From contig JARZZO010000013.1 of assembly GCA_030544215.1 (NCBI GenBank), positions 39,009,196 through 39,073,195 on the forward strand: a DNA stretch of 64,000 bases, read 5' to 3'. Source of the stretch: Zantedeschia hybrid cultivar. Its lineage: Eukaryota; Streptophyta; Magnoliopsida; Alismatales; Araceae. The notes beneath the pieces were generated by a model. It worked only from the letters and a program-made list of their open reading frames with translations. It ran no database searches and had not been told where the DNA came from. Numbering within the stretch: the first letter of the stretch is position 1; every line of letters starts with the position of its first letter. Shown piece by piece: positions 1 through 15,363 of this stretch. The position numbers were made by a program, and so were the translations under genes.

Positions 1-945
1 GGGTTTGTACAAACTGGGCTTTCTAGTGAGGCAATTGACTTATTTCATCAAATGCAAATTGCAAGAGTTGAGATAGGACCTGATATCCTCGGAGGCATCC
101 TTGTTGCATGTGCTAATTTGGGATATCTGCAATTGGGTAAAGGAGTTCATGGATACTTGCTGAGGAATAGATGGTTCAATTCTGGAGACATGACAAGCTT
201 GGGAACTTCCCTTCTGAACATGTATGCAAGATGTGGCAGTGTCCGTCTTGCAGAAAGATGTTTCAGTCAGATCCTCGTCAAAGACGTCATCGCATGGAGT
301 TCGATGATTGAGTGCTACGCAATCCACGGAATTGGTTTAGAAGCTTTAAGGCTCTTCTACCAGATGCAAGAGAAAAGACTCAGACCAAATGCCATTACTT
401 TCCTAAGTGTGTTATCTGCTTGCAGCCACTCAGGTTTGGTTGCCGAAGGATGTGAACTTTTTGATTCCATGACCAGAGAATTTGGGATTAAGTTCGAGCT
501 GAATCACTACACCTGCATGGTGGATCTTCTTGGTCGTGCTGGTAAGCTTGAAGAAGCACTTGGGGTAATTGTTAACATGGAAGTGGAACCTGATAGTAGG
601 ATTTGGGGTGCTCTTCTTTCATCTTGCAGAACTCATTGTGAGACTGATCTTGGCACTTATGCTGCTCAGAGGCTTTTTGATCTGGAGCCTGAGAATGTGG
701 GCTATCATGTGGTGTTGTGCAACATCCATGCTAGTGCGGAGAGATGGGGTGACGCAGAAGACATGAGGAAGTTTATGGGTGGGCACGATTTAAGGAAGGG
801 ACCAGGTTGGAGTAGCATTGAAGTGAGGGGGCTGTGCCATACATTTGTAGCAGGGTACAGATCACATACCACACAAGGAGAGATCCATGAAGCATTGGTA
901 AGCTTGACCAGGCAGATTGAAGGAATGGAAGCCTATCAAATGTGA
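1..945 (+). CDS. PPR protein, PLS class with E/E+ tail (3' part only)
   Basis: The reading frame is open from base 1 to a TGA at 943-945, so the 5' part lies outside the window. The product contains tandem PPR motifs of the PLS type: a repeat beginning near LGTSLLNMYARCGSVRLAE, then VIAWSSMIECYAIHG, then the typical ITFLSVLSACSHSGLV and YTCMVDLLGRAGKLEEA. These are followed by an E domain (DSRIWGALLSSCRTH, LFDLEPENVGYHVVLCNI) and an E+ stretch (GPGWSSIEVRG, HTFVAGYRSH). There is no DYW deaminase domain; the protein stops about 50 residues after the E+ start. PLS proteins of this class usually bind organellar RNA and act in C-to-U editing site recognition, recruiting a deaminase in trans. No intron is seen in this part. 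The first in-frame ATG at 52 is internal, not the gene start. Confidence 0.92.
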   Translation, partial: GFVQTGLSSEAIDLFHQMQIARVEIGPDILGGILVACANLGYLQLGKGVHGYLLRNRWFNSGDMTSLGTSLLNMYARCGSVRLAERCFSQILVKDVIAWSSMIECYAIHGIGLEALRLFYQMQEKRLRPNAITFLSVLSACSHSGLVAEGCELFDSMTREFGIKFELNHYTCMVDLLGRAGKLEEALGVIVNMEVEPDSRIWGALLSSCRTHCETDLGTYAAQRLFDLEPENVGYHVVLCNIHASAERWGDAEDMRKFMGGHDLRKGPGWSSIEVRGLCHTFVAGYRSHTTQGEIHEALVSLTRQIEGMEAYQM

Positions 946-2016
946 CTGTTGGATTTGTTCTGCTTAAAATCCCAGGTACTAAAAGGTTATTTAACTATAT
1001 TGTAGATGGTAAATGTGAAAAAGATGAATTAGTTTGACATTGAAAGAGAACATGATGGAGTCATAGACAAAGAAGTTGAACGAGAAAGAGTTAGACATAA
1101 AGAACATCATCATTTATTAGCAAATTGTGAAGAGCAATGGCTTGGCAAAGAACTTGCATTGAAGATAGGGGAGGATTATGTGAATAGGCAACATCGACGT
1201 ACTTTAATGTGCTCCGGTAGTGTCTTTATCTACAAACATTTTATTTTTTAAAAGTGAACTTGGACATTGTTTTATATAATATCTCATTTTTCTTCTTTTT
1301 TAGATGATAGAGACTTGATTATTTTATAAGATAGTTTGGTTGATTCTTTCAAATTTTGTCGTAATAGAATTTGCCACACAGGTTTGCATAGTTGTTTAAA
1401 TTTGTGCCAATCTTGCCAAACAAGTCAGCGAGTTTCCTATATCATTTTTAAAAATTGATATCAGGAATTTAGATGAAATATTTTCGAGAGTGAAATCGCC
1501 TAACAAAAAAGTGCTCCCAAAGGCCTCGCCAGAGTCCTCGCCCACTGTTGCTACTTGCTAGGGCATTTGGACGGATGCTACTTTTCCTAGGTCTCTTTGA
1601 ATTTTTGTGCTGATGAACCTGATGCACATCAAAATATCATCATTTGATTAAGATTTTTTACCTTGTACCATGGTTGTTTCACTGACTAGAATCCACATCA
1701 GTGATAATGGACGACAAGGATTTGATGAAATAACAATGCTAGTTCCTCTTACTAGAGCATACTCATATAAATGATTTCAAATATCGCAATGCAAAGATTA
1801 CACGGAAATCAAGATTCATGTAAAACAAATAAATATAGTGGACCATGGATGTGCATCCAATAGTTTATCAAATTAGATCCATGTTAAAGTTGTGAGGTTA
1901 CAACTCGTACCTTCAACATAAATGTACCCCAAATCCAAGGGTTTCTTCCTCCATAAAAACAACTAAGGCCTTCAGTACAGGATGGTACATGATGAATACA
2001 TAGGATGTAGGAGTTA
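946..2016. other. Intergenic region, no recognisable gene
   Basis: AT-rich DNA between the convergent PPR and WAT1-related genes. A coding-like stretch runs about 1036-1250 on the plus strand (it reads IEREHDGVIDKE and later LALKIGEDYVNRQHRR), but it has a stop just upstream and no start, and I do not recognise it. It may be a relic exon. Nothing else was seen. Confidence 0.6.
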
Positions 2017-7060
<5,044 letters not shown>

Positions 7061-7090
7061 CCCCAACGCTTGCTGGCTGCTGCTGCTACG

Positions 7091-7123
7091 ACTGCGCTCT
7101 CTCTCTCTATCTCTCCTCTCTGC
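7091..7123 (-). promoter_or_regulatory. CT-rich leader just upstream of the WAT1-related gene
   Basis: A pyrimidine-rich stretch (GA-rich in the sense of the gene), 30 to 60 bases before the ATG at 7060. GA/CT-rich 5' leaders are common in plant promoters. No clear TATA box was fixed. Confidence 0.3.
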
Positions 7124-7212
7124 TTCTTGCTATTTAATTCTGTGCCCCATTACAGGGAAGAGAAGGACGAGCGGCGCGTGGTTGCACGTTTCTATTTCGA
7201 TAATAATTAACC

Positions 7213-7528
7213 GAGTAATACCTGTCATTGGAGCAAGTTATTTTTTTTTAAATTTTTCTAAAGTCGGCCTTAAAGTGAAGATTGACAGGTGTTCGAACGT
7301 TTTAAAAAATTAAAAAATAGAAAATTAAATCTTAATGAATAATAAAAATATTTTAATGAGTTAAGTCTAATAATAATTTTTAATTTTTTGAATCTTTTTA
7401 AGACATTAGATTATTGATTGATTTGTACGAACGTGTAGAATACATCTAAAAGTAATTCAAAATTTTTTATTTACTCACTGTAATACCTTTGTATATAACA
7501 TGTCAAGACATTGCAGCAAATATTACTT
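7213..7528. mobile_element. Mutator-like MITE, copy 1 (degraded)
   Basis: Left end GAGTAATACCTGTCATTGGAG and right end ATTGCAGCAAATATTACTT are the same terminal inverted repeat seen at 14518, 14912 and 18692. The interior is AT-rich. The 9-base flanks no longer match convincingly, so this is an old copy. Confidence 0.65.
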
Positions 7529-9036
7529 TTAACTGAATATTACTTACACCACTGGCAGCAGATGTCTGGGATTCAATTTTTTATGTTTTATATTTTTTGT
7601 TCAATCAATTTAAGACTATAGGTTCCTCCAAAAAAAGGATTTTTTAAAAAATATTTAATTTAAAACCCCAACAAGTACAACCAACGTAATATCAACGACC
7701 GATGCGACAAATAATACTTTACTTAACCACGTTAATTAAGATGGCTTTCCCGTATCAACCACATGACCGCACCGACGCGGCGGTAAATAGTAAATAGAGC
7801 TTGGTCCCCCCAGGCCATTAATTTCGGGTCTGATGGCTGGTTCAAATATGAATATGTAGCTCAACCAGCTGTCTAGGGCCACGTTATCTTTTTACCTTTT
7901 TTTTGTTATATGGTTTTTAAGACATTAACCCTTATAATTTGTCATACTTAGGAGCCCTCATAACCATAATGTTTGTTTTTAACCTCTTACAATTACATGT
8001 TTATTTAATAAATTTCTTTCTAACAAGATTCTCAAGAAAACCTTTAAGGAGATATTCTTAATATTTTAAGGAGGTTCATTAAGTAAAAAATAAAATTGTG
8101 AGATTGTAGTAGCAATGTCTAAAAATCTCACAGTAAGCTTTAAAATTAAAGCTTATTTTTATATATTTGTAAAAATCTAACTTACTACTACTCATCATAA
8201 AAAATACATTTATAGATTCTTCTTAGGTCATCTAAGAAAATCAATCAAACATATCTTTTCTATTTATTTTGTCAAGTCAAATTTTGTTTGTTTTTAGTCT
8301 ATGATCATATATGGTTAGATGAATTTAGGCATTTTTTTTACAATAGTTATAATCCATTTTTGTCTTACTGCCAATGTTGTGTGTGTAGATAAACTTACAT
8401 GCTCTTCTTGCATCACACAAGAAAATGGAAGAAATATTTTTTGCCATCTTAAATTTTATTCAATTTTAAGACTAATACCTTTATTATTAATTATAATTTT
8501 ACACACAATGTGTATGCGCATTTTTCTAAGTCTATTAAAAATGAAGTCATTATTTTTTATAAGCTTGCCATAAACATATATATTCATAAAAGATGGTGGC
8601 AAATGAATATTTTGATATCTATGCACAAATTATATTATATATATCTTATTATTTAAAAAAATCATAAAAGGTATCCAACATTATTAGAGATCAATTAATA
8701 TTGTACATATCTAATAAACAAAAACAGTTATTTTCAGAAAATACTCGCGCAAAGTGCGCTCTATTAACTAGTAGAACGTATGTTGATATGCTTTTCACAA
8801 GGAAAAGTTGTTGGGGGGAATATTACTTTCTAAATAAGTATCTAAGTGGTTGAAACTATCACAACTATGTGAATTTTTTTTCACTTAAGTGAATGTCTGT
8901 TTGTATTATCTTTACTATGAAAGTTCTGTAATCATAAAAAAATGGATGTCTAGATCTACATTCCATCAGGGCTTGTATTGTACTTCTATCTAATTAAAAA
9001 TATAAGAAAATAAGTTAGACGATTAAAATAGTAATT
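7529..9036. other. AT-rich intergenic region, no gene
   Basis: Long AT-rich DNA. The longest open stretch (8319-8573 +) has a hydrophobic, low-information translation and no supporting features, so it is not called. Nothing else was seen. Confidence 0.6.
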
Positions 9037-9324
9037 GGGGCATTGCACCAATTTACAGGAGATTGTGAGGGCTTTTCAACGACTAGTTGGATTAGGTGGA
9101 CTTACTTGTAAATATACTATATTTTCAAGAGTTAAAACATAATTATATCTATTTTTAATTAAAAATTTAAAGATAATAATATTAACCTCAACAATCTCTA
9201 TTAAAAATAATGATATAATTATGTTTTAACCTTTGAAAATATAGTATACTTACAAATAAGTTGCTTTAATCCAACTATTTATTTATAAGTTCTCACAATT
9301 CCCGTGAATTAGGATAAGGCCCTA
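9037..9324. mobile_element. Long-armed foldback element (MITE-like)
   Basis: Two arms of about 110 bases pair almost fully. The left arm has GTTGGATTAGGTGGACTTAC then TATACTATATTTTCAA. The right arm has the complement, ending around AATTGTGAGAACTT read on the other strand. The loop is only about 60 bases. No coding capacity. Confidence 0.8.
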
Positions 9325-9474
9325 GAAAATTACAAAAAGCCTCCAAAGATGTTGATAAAGAAATCCCTACAAAGACTTTTTTTTTGTAAAAAAGTTATAG
9401 TTGTAGGATTTATTTATAAATAGTTGAATTTTAGGAAGTTCTTTGTAGTAACAAGAATTTATGACTTACGAGGA

Positions 9475-9714
9475 TTAACGTTGCACTTTTTGTGGAGCAG
9501 TGTCGTCTGGGCAATCTGCCTTCCAAGTTCCAACAGCTTGTTCAAACCTGTGAAACCACTCTTTTGGCTTATAATCCCTTAAAAAATTCAAAAAGGAAGA
9601 GGTGGTGAACATGTACTGTGGTGCAGCAGCACCGTACGATGTAGCAAGTGGTACTGTCCGGATAGAGGCTTTGCTACTGTGCAAGGCATCGAGAACAAGG
9701 CTTGCTATGTTCAT
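9475..9714 (-). CDS. Unrecognised coding-like exon (79 codons), possibly a relic
   Basis: Open from an ATG at 9714 (or from a possible CTACAG acceptor a little upstream) to a stop at 9475. The composition looks protein-like rather than low-complexity (it contains SKASIRTVPLATSYGAAAPQ and PKEWFHRFEQAVGTWKADC). I do not recognise a family. A SINE lies immediately upstream on its 5' side, and no neighbouring exons could be joined, so it may be a lone exon or gene fragment. Confidence 0.3.
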   Translation of the reverse strand: MNIASLVLDALHSSKASIRTVPLATSYGAAAPQYMFTTSSFLNFLRDYKPKEWFHRFEQAVGTWKADCPDDTAPQKVQR

Positions 9715-9728
9715 TAACAGGTTGACTG

Positions 9729-10026
9729 TAGAATCAGCTGCCTAGGGTAATTGAGGAAGGTCTCAAGTTCGAATCTGGTTGGGGCTTAAAAACTTTTCAG
9801 CCATCCAGTCTCGATGTTGTTGGAATATTTTATCTCTTGGTTTATGAAATTACTTCCTCAGAAATCAGACGGACCTAGAATTATCGTCTAATTAGGCGGA
9901 CTCCTCGATCCGATCGGAATTATCTCCAACTCTAGAGAAAAATCTCGAATTCCGATTGAACTCCGGTCGCTTGTAAATAGTTGTACAGATTCGGCCTCCA
10001 GACCCTACTAAAAAAAAAAAAAAAAA
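9729..10026 (+). mobile_element. tRNA-derived SINE (family A), copy 1
   Basis: Begins with a tRNA-like head (TGCCTAGGG..., then the B-box-like GGTCTCAAGTTCGAATCTGG) and ends in 16 or so A residues. It is flanked by GTTGACTG at 9721-9728 and 10027-10034, a plausible target duplication. The body matches the minus-strand copy at 47550-47850 (shared TAATTAGGCGGACT and a similar tail) but lacks about 22 bases between A and B boxes. Confidence 0.75.
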
Positions 10027-10034
10027 GTTGACTG

Positions 10035-11299
10035 CTGGACTGCAAATAAATTAATACACTTGACGATGAATAGTTTTGAAGATTACTCAATAATAATTTG
10101 ACTCGACTCATTTATTAAGTTAAATAATTAAATTTAAGTAATAATTTAAATTTGATTCATTAAACGAGTCAAACTTAAACACAAACGAACTTGGTGCGAT
10201 TATGCTCGTGAACAAACTTGTTTAATATTCGTTGAGAGTTCATTTTAATATTCACTAAGAACTTATTTAAGTACTCAAGTACTTATTTAATTATTCTATT
10301 CATATAAATTTAATTAATAAGATATTTAATGCTTTATAGATTTTTTATCAAATAACTAAGAGTACAAATAACATGATACTCAATGATTTGGCCTAAGTTT
10401 ATAAAATTAAATTAAAAAATATTGGACTAAATGTAGTGTAGATTCATTGAACTCGTGAGCTACTCGATATTCAACTTGAACTCGTCTAATATCTGAATGA
10501 GTCATGTAAACAACTATTATAGATGCTCGGCTCAACTCAAACTCGATTAAAAATAATTGAACCATTTTGAACATGATAGAACTCGCCTAAATTTGTCTGC
10601 ATTAAAAGAGTCATGCGGCAGCAATTTTTTCACGTTCGCTAGTCTTAGGGCTCTTTGGTATAAGACAGTAGGGGGCAGCCATTTACAAGAAATAGGAATA
10701 ATAGTAACAGTTGTTTTTGACCTAAAAAGAAATTTACTTCGAATGTATAAATTACAGCGGATTTATAATTACACGGTAAATTTAGACATATTTAATGAAC
10801 GTATTTTCTCACAAGGTTGTATATTAGAAAGGATGGATACGGTATGCAAATCATTGAGAGACATGACAGTCCCTAACAAATTAAGGCACATTGCCACAAA
10901 TGAATCAATCTAATATCTGTTAATAACTTAAATTGGTTACCTGATTTAGTGTGAGCAAGATTTGTCTATCCATGTGCTGCTACATCTCACAGTATTTTTA
11001 GGGCATCCACCACATCGTTTCTACTTAATTCTTAAGAATGGTATACAGTTTGAAACGTCTTATTATTTAAGATCACTTCAGATATAGAGTCAAGTTAAGG
11101 GCAATCAAATTCAGATAAATCCGCACAGAGGTGAATTTGAAGGGAGACCAGCAAGGTCCAGTGCCTCATTCTAGAACCACTGATGATTAAAAATTCTCAT
11201 AGAAGGCCATTCTGATGTGCATTCACTTCAAAAATAGCTTCCATATTGAAGTCATAGTCCGCACGTTAGATTTCAAAATCAAATGGAAATGCTAAAGAA
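10035..11299. other. Intergenic region, no gene
   Basis: AT-rich DNA. The open stretch 10557-10913 + has no recognisable features. Nothing else was seen. Confidence 0.5.
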
Positions 11300-11304
11300 G
11301 TGTC

Positions 11305-12889
11305 TGTTAGGATCCGGGCGGGACGCGAAGAATGCAGCGGAAACGAAGAACAAAAATGATCCCGCCCGATGCCCGCTGATCCGATTCGGAACGAAAAACA
11401 CAAACCGAAAACTAACGGGAATAATCTGATTACCGTGCGCGGATTCGAATCCGCTTCCGTCTCGGTTCCGTCGAGGCGATGCTGCGAGCCACACAAGCAT
11501 CTGGCCTCCAGCGGTATCCATGCGATCCTCCGCGGTGGTTCGTCATCGATCTCTCGTCCGTTTCAGCTTGCTCGCTGAAGATCCGTTGCCGCAACGATTG
11601 CTGAAATCCCGCCGACGGGAATTCCCGACTGTTGGGAATCACACGCGGCGGAGACAGAAACTGTTCTGGCGCCTCGAACAGGACGCCCAGAGGAGGAGAG
11701 AGAAAGGGGGGTGTCGGCGAGCAAGAGAAATCCTGGAGTTTGGCCCAGGGTTTCTCAACAGCGCATATATATATTAAGTCGGCGCGACTTTTCACAAAAG
11801 TCCCCGAGTTAGTATAAATCCCACTTATGTACCACCGACTGAGAATCTTATTGCGTGTGACCCTCTAGGCCCATTTACCAGTCCGGTTTTCAGCCCGTTA
11901 AGTCTAATAACTAATTATTGACTTATTGTAATTAGTTAATATCTATATATTAACTAATTACTTAACCGAATTGACATCGCATGTAAATTCGGTCGGACTT
12001 CTGATCAAGTTGGGTGCCAAACAACACCACATGATCCTGGAAGGTAATGGGGTTCAGCAACTCACTCATGGAACCTTTCCGTCCACAGTTACCACGTGGG
12101 TATAATCCTTCGTTCGCACAATGCTCTCGAGTTAACTTAAGGTATGGTCAACTGTCAAACCCTAGATTGTCAACTCACTTGAATCAGACTCCGCTTTACA
12201 ATATCCGAAAATCACTTTTCTGATATTGTTTCTACTCTGGCCAGAGACTCCTACGGATCTACTCTAGAACATTCTCTCTTCAGTTACGTGAGAGCGAACG
12301 ATCCTTTATTGAACACACAATCACCTTCGAAGGTCTTCCGTTGGACCTGATCCTTGACTATTAGAGATCCCGTGGATAGGAATTCGTAGGTCAAGGTCAA
12401 AGTTCAGAAGTCCACCGACAAGGTGTCTTTGGTGTCTCAAGTCCAAGGATCAACCATGCCACTGTGACGATGAATCAAGCCGATTGACAGTCAGGTAAAT
12501 TACCATTCGACGATTCATGTCGGATCAGTTCAGTGAACTCATTCCCCAATGAGCACCTATAGGTTTACTATTGTGTCTCCACATGAGTAACTAACGAGAT
12601 CAGTCACCCTCATCATATGAGCTGGAATAACTTGTACTAGTCTAACCGGATGTTTGATTTCTTTCTCAAACATCCTACGACTAGGAACAATTGAGAATAT
12701 GTGTTTATAAGTCATCAGTCTCATTATTATGATCTCATCATAATCTGATGACTATTGCACATATTCATGGATTTCATTATGTGCAAATATAAATATGACA
12801 ATCTACATAATGAATTTAATGCCATTTATCAGTGAATCAGATCGAAATAGGTACCTTATGATTGACTTAGAAGACACCTATATCCATCA
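11305..12889 (-). mobile_element. Solo LTR (Ty1/copia-like), 1585 bp, perfect TSD
   Basis: Bounded by TGTTAGGATCC at the left and ATATCCATCA at the right (TG...CA on both strands) and flanked by a perfect 5-bp duplication GTGTC at 11300-11304 and 12890-12894. On the minus strand a TATA-like TATATATATG near 11770 is followed by a leader-like pyrimidine-rich stretch and the end GATCCTAACA, which fits minus orientation. No internal region or second LTR is present, so it is a recombined solo LTR. Short ORFs inside it are not genes. The copia assignment is from general resemblance. Confidence 0.85.
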
Positions 12890-12894
12890 GTGTC

Positions 12895-14508
12895 TTGGAA
12901 CGAAAATAGTAGACTAGAGTCTTCTTTTTCTTTAGCCATGTATGGATGTAACCAAGGTCTATAAAGACCATAAACATGATCAGGGTGGTATTCCCTTCAT
13001 CTCATACCATATTGTGGCCTTTAGAACAAGAAGAGGGTTATAAACGTCACAGGAAACATGTAGAAAAATCAAGTTGGAATGGCTTATGACCCAGACTTGA
13101 CATATTAAGGGCTTCATGACAATGTAGAGGTAGTCTTACTGGCTGAGGATCCCTTGGATATCCTTGACAAAGCCATGCCCAATGCCAAATGGGAAGCACT
13201 CGCCACTTCAGATTCACAACAATCCATGATCACATAAGGAAAAAAATAAAATATGTAAGTAAAACAATATCAAGACAACCTCTTGGTGCCCTTGAAGGAT
13301 CTAAGGCTTTCAAGGTAACTTACAGTACCTCATCCTTCTTAGAACATGCCCACAGAAGATGAATATTATCTAGGAATTGGAACATTCAAAGGATTTCAGC
13401 ATGACAGTTGATAGAAGATTCAAACAGAGGCACATTCACCATGAAATTAACAAGTCTGGAGGGGCTTTGAAAGCCTAAGTCGATTAGAGCTTAAATAAGA
13501 AGAGAAAGGACCTCTAAAGCAAAGTTACAATACTTATTCATAAAATAGGAGATCAAGTTCCATCATAAGACAGCATAAGAGTAGCATGAGAGTTGAGGAA
13601 AACTCAAACACGATGGCATTCTTTCATCAACATATCAAAGGAGAGAGAGAGAGATTATAGTGAGAATAAACAAAAATATAAAATACGTTCTGATTTCCTA
13701 ACCTCAAACTATGTAAAATAGAGACAACAACAACCCTCCTGCCTTTCCTCTTTCTCTCTGTATGTTCTTCTTCACTTCTCTTTTTTTTTTTTTGAATTTG
13801 AGGGGAAGAAACCAGAGATGGTGAAGAGATTGGGAAGGGTTGACCCCCTGATTCTATCTTTATCGGATCCTAAGCCCGTTTTCCTATGGCTTCAAAGTCA
13901 TTTTCTAAATAAAAATTAGTTTTGTGACACAGAAATTTAATACGCACATTTGAATCGGTAGTGTCGCGAAAGAGAGAAAGTTGAGTTAACAATCTATTTA
14001 CTAAACAAAAATGCTGATGAGTGGTGATGGATTGTGAAAAAGCTTCATTTTAGTGATTTGATTGGAACGAATTTATCTACCGTAGGTTCATCCAAACCTT
14101 CTTCTAAATATGACTTTTCATGAACCTACTTAGAGTTAGTTTATACCGGATACACCCCTCATAAGCTCATTCAAGTCTATAAAGAAGATGCTTCTGATAA
14201 ACTTGAATACGTTTATACAGAATAACTAAACATAAGGAAAATTTATAATAATAAAATCTATTTTTTAAATTACATCTAAATATGACGATCTTCAAAATCT
14301 CAATTTAGTAGTTCCTCATTTGCGACACTAGTTATTTTCAATCATTGGTCATGCTTGCTCCTATTTCTTCTTAAGCTATAAGAAGGCATTAAGCGGTTTG
14401 CCAAAATTAAGTTTCAGAAAATCTAGTTTCCATCCAACCAGCGCCTTAATTTCTCAAAAGTCAAAATCAAACAATCATATAATTACAAAACCAAGAGACA
14501 TCTGATGT
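12895..14508. other. Intergenic region, no gene
   Basis: No ORF longer than 60 codons and no clear repeat ends. Contains short GA and T runs (about 13640 and 13780) only. Confidence 0.5.
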
Positions 14509-14517
14509 ATTTTAGAA

Positions 14518-14900
14518 GAGTAATACTCGTTGCAATACCTTCCTTCTCCCCTATTCCAAACAGGGCATTACAGTTGGTAAATGTTTTTTTATTTGAATTT
14601 TTTTTAGGTTGGCCCGAGGAGATGTGCTACAGTGCAATGCCCTGTTGGGTGGCTCAAAAAATCAAAAATAAAAAACGACTCTAATGATCAGTGAAAAATG
14701 TCCTTAAGGAGTTTACGATTTAGGGTTTAGAGTTTAGGATCAAGTCGAATAATAGTCTTTTATTTATCAATTTTTTTTATTCGATCGGACATTACACTGT
14801 ATGGCCCAATAAGGCATCTTGGAAACGACCTAACTTTTCTTTTTTTTTACCCACTGTAATACTCCTATTGAGATTGGGAGCATTGCAACAAATATTACTC
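14518..14900. mobile_element. Mutator-like MITE, copy 2 (perfect 9-bp TSD)
   Basis: Terminal inverted repeats GAGTAATACTCGTTGCAAT and ATTGCAACAAATATTACTC, flanked on both sides by ATTTTAGAA (14509-14517 and 14901-14909). A 9-bp target duplication is the mark of Mutator-type transposition. No transposase is encoded. Confidence 0.85.
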
Positions 14901-14911
14901 ATTTTAGAAAT

Positions 14912-15286
14912 GAATAGTACTTGCTGCAACGCCCCCTCCAATTGCAATTGGAGCTTTGCAGTAGTGGGTAAAAGAAGCAAAAAAAATTTTGAACTTTTTT
15001 TAAGGTCGGCTCCAAGGTCTTCTACTCGGTCATACAGTGCAATGTCAAATCGAGTGACGAAAAAAAATCTGAAAAATAAAAAATTAACTAATAAATAGTA
15101 AAAAAATGTCTCTTAATGGGTCGAGCCGAATAACAATTTTTATTTTTTAAGTAGACCGATCTTATATTGCACTGTCCGGCAGTAGGAGACCTCTAGGTGA
15201 CCTAAAAAAATTTAAAGTCTTTTTTTTCTTTTATCCAATTCAATATCTCATTGCTATTAAAAAGAACATTGCAGCAAGTATTACTC
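14912..15286. mobile_element. Mutator-like MITE, copy 3, abutting copy 2
   Basis: Ends GAATAGTACTTGCTGCAACG and ACATTGCAGCAAGTATTACTC match the family. It starts 11 bases after copy 2 ends. Flanks TTTAGAAAT and TTTGAAAAC are only partly alike. Interior parts of copies 2 and 3 are inverted relative to each other, so together they make a large palindrome (about 14700-15100). Its right end is 77 bases before the ATG of the PPR-SMR gene. Confidence 0.8.
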
Positions 15287-15363
15287 TTTGAAAACACTTG
15301 GAAGTTTGAGCAAACCAGATAATTGTAACAAGAATACACACCAATCTTCCGAGACCACCGGAA

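Noticed and set aside
11266..11817. Several overlapping open frames
   Set aside because: They lie in the solo LTR with a defined TSD and show no protein family.
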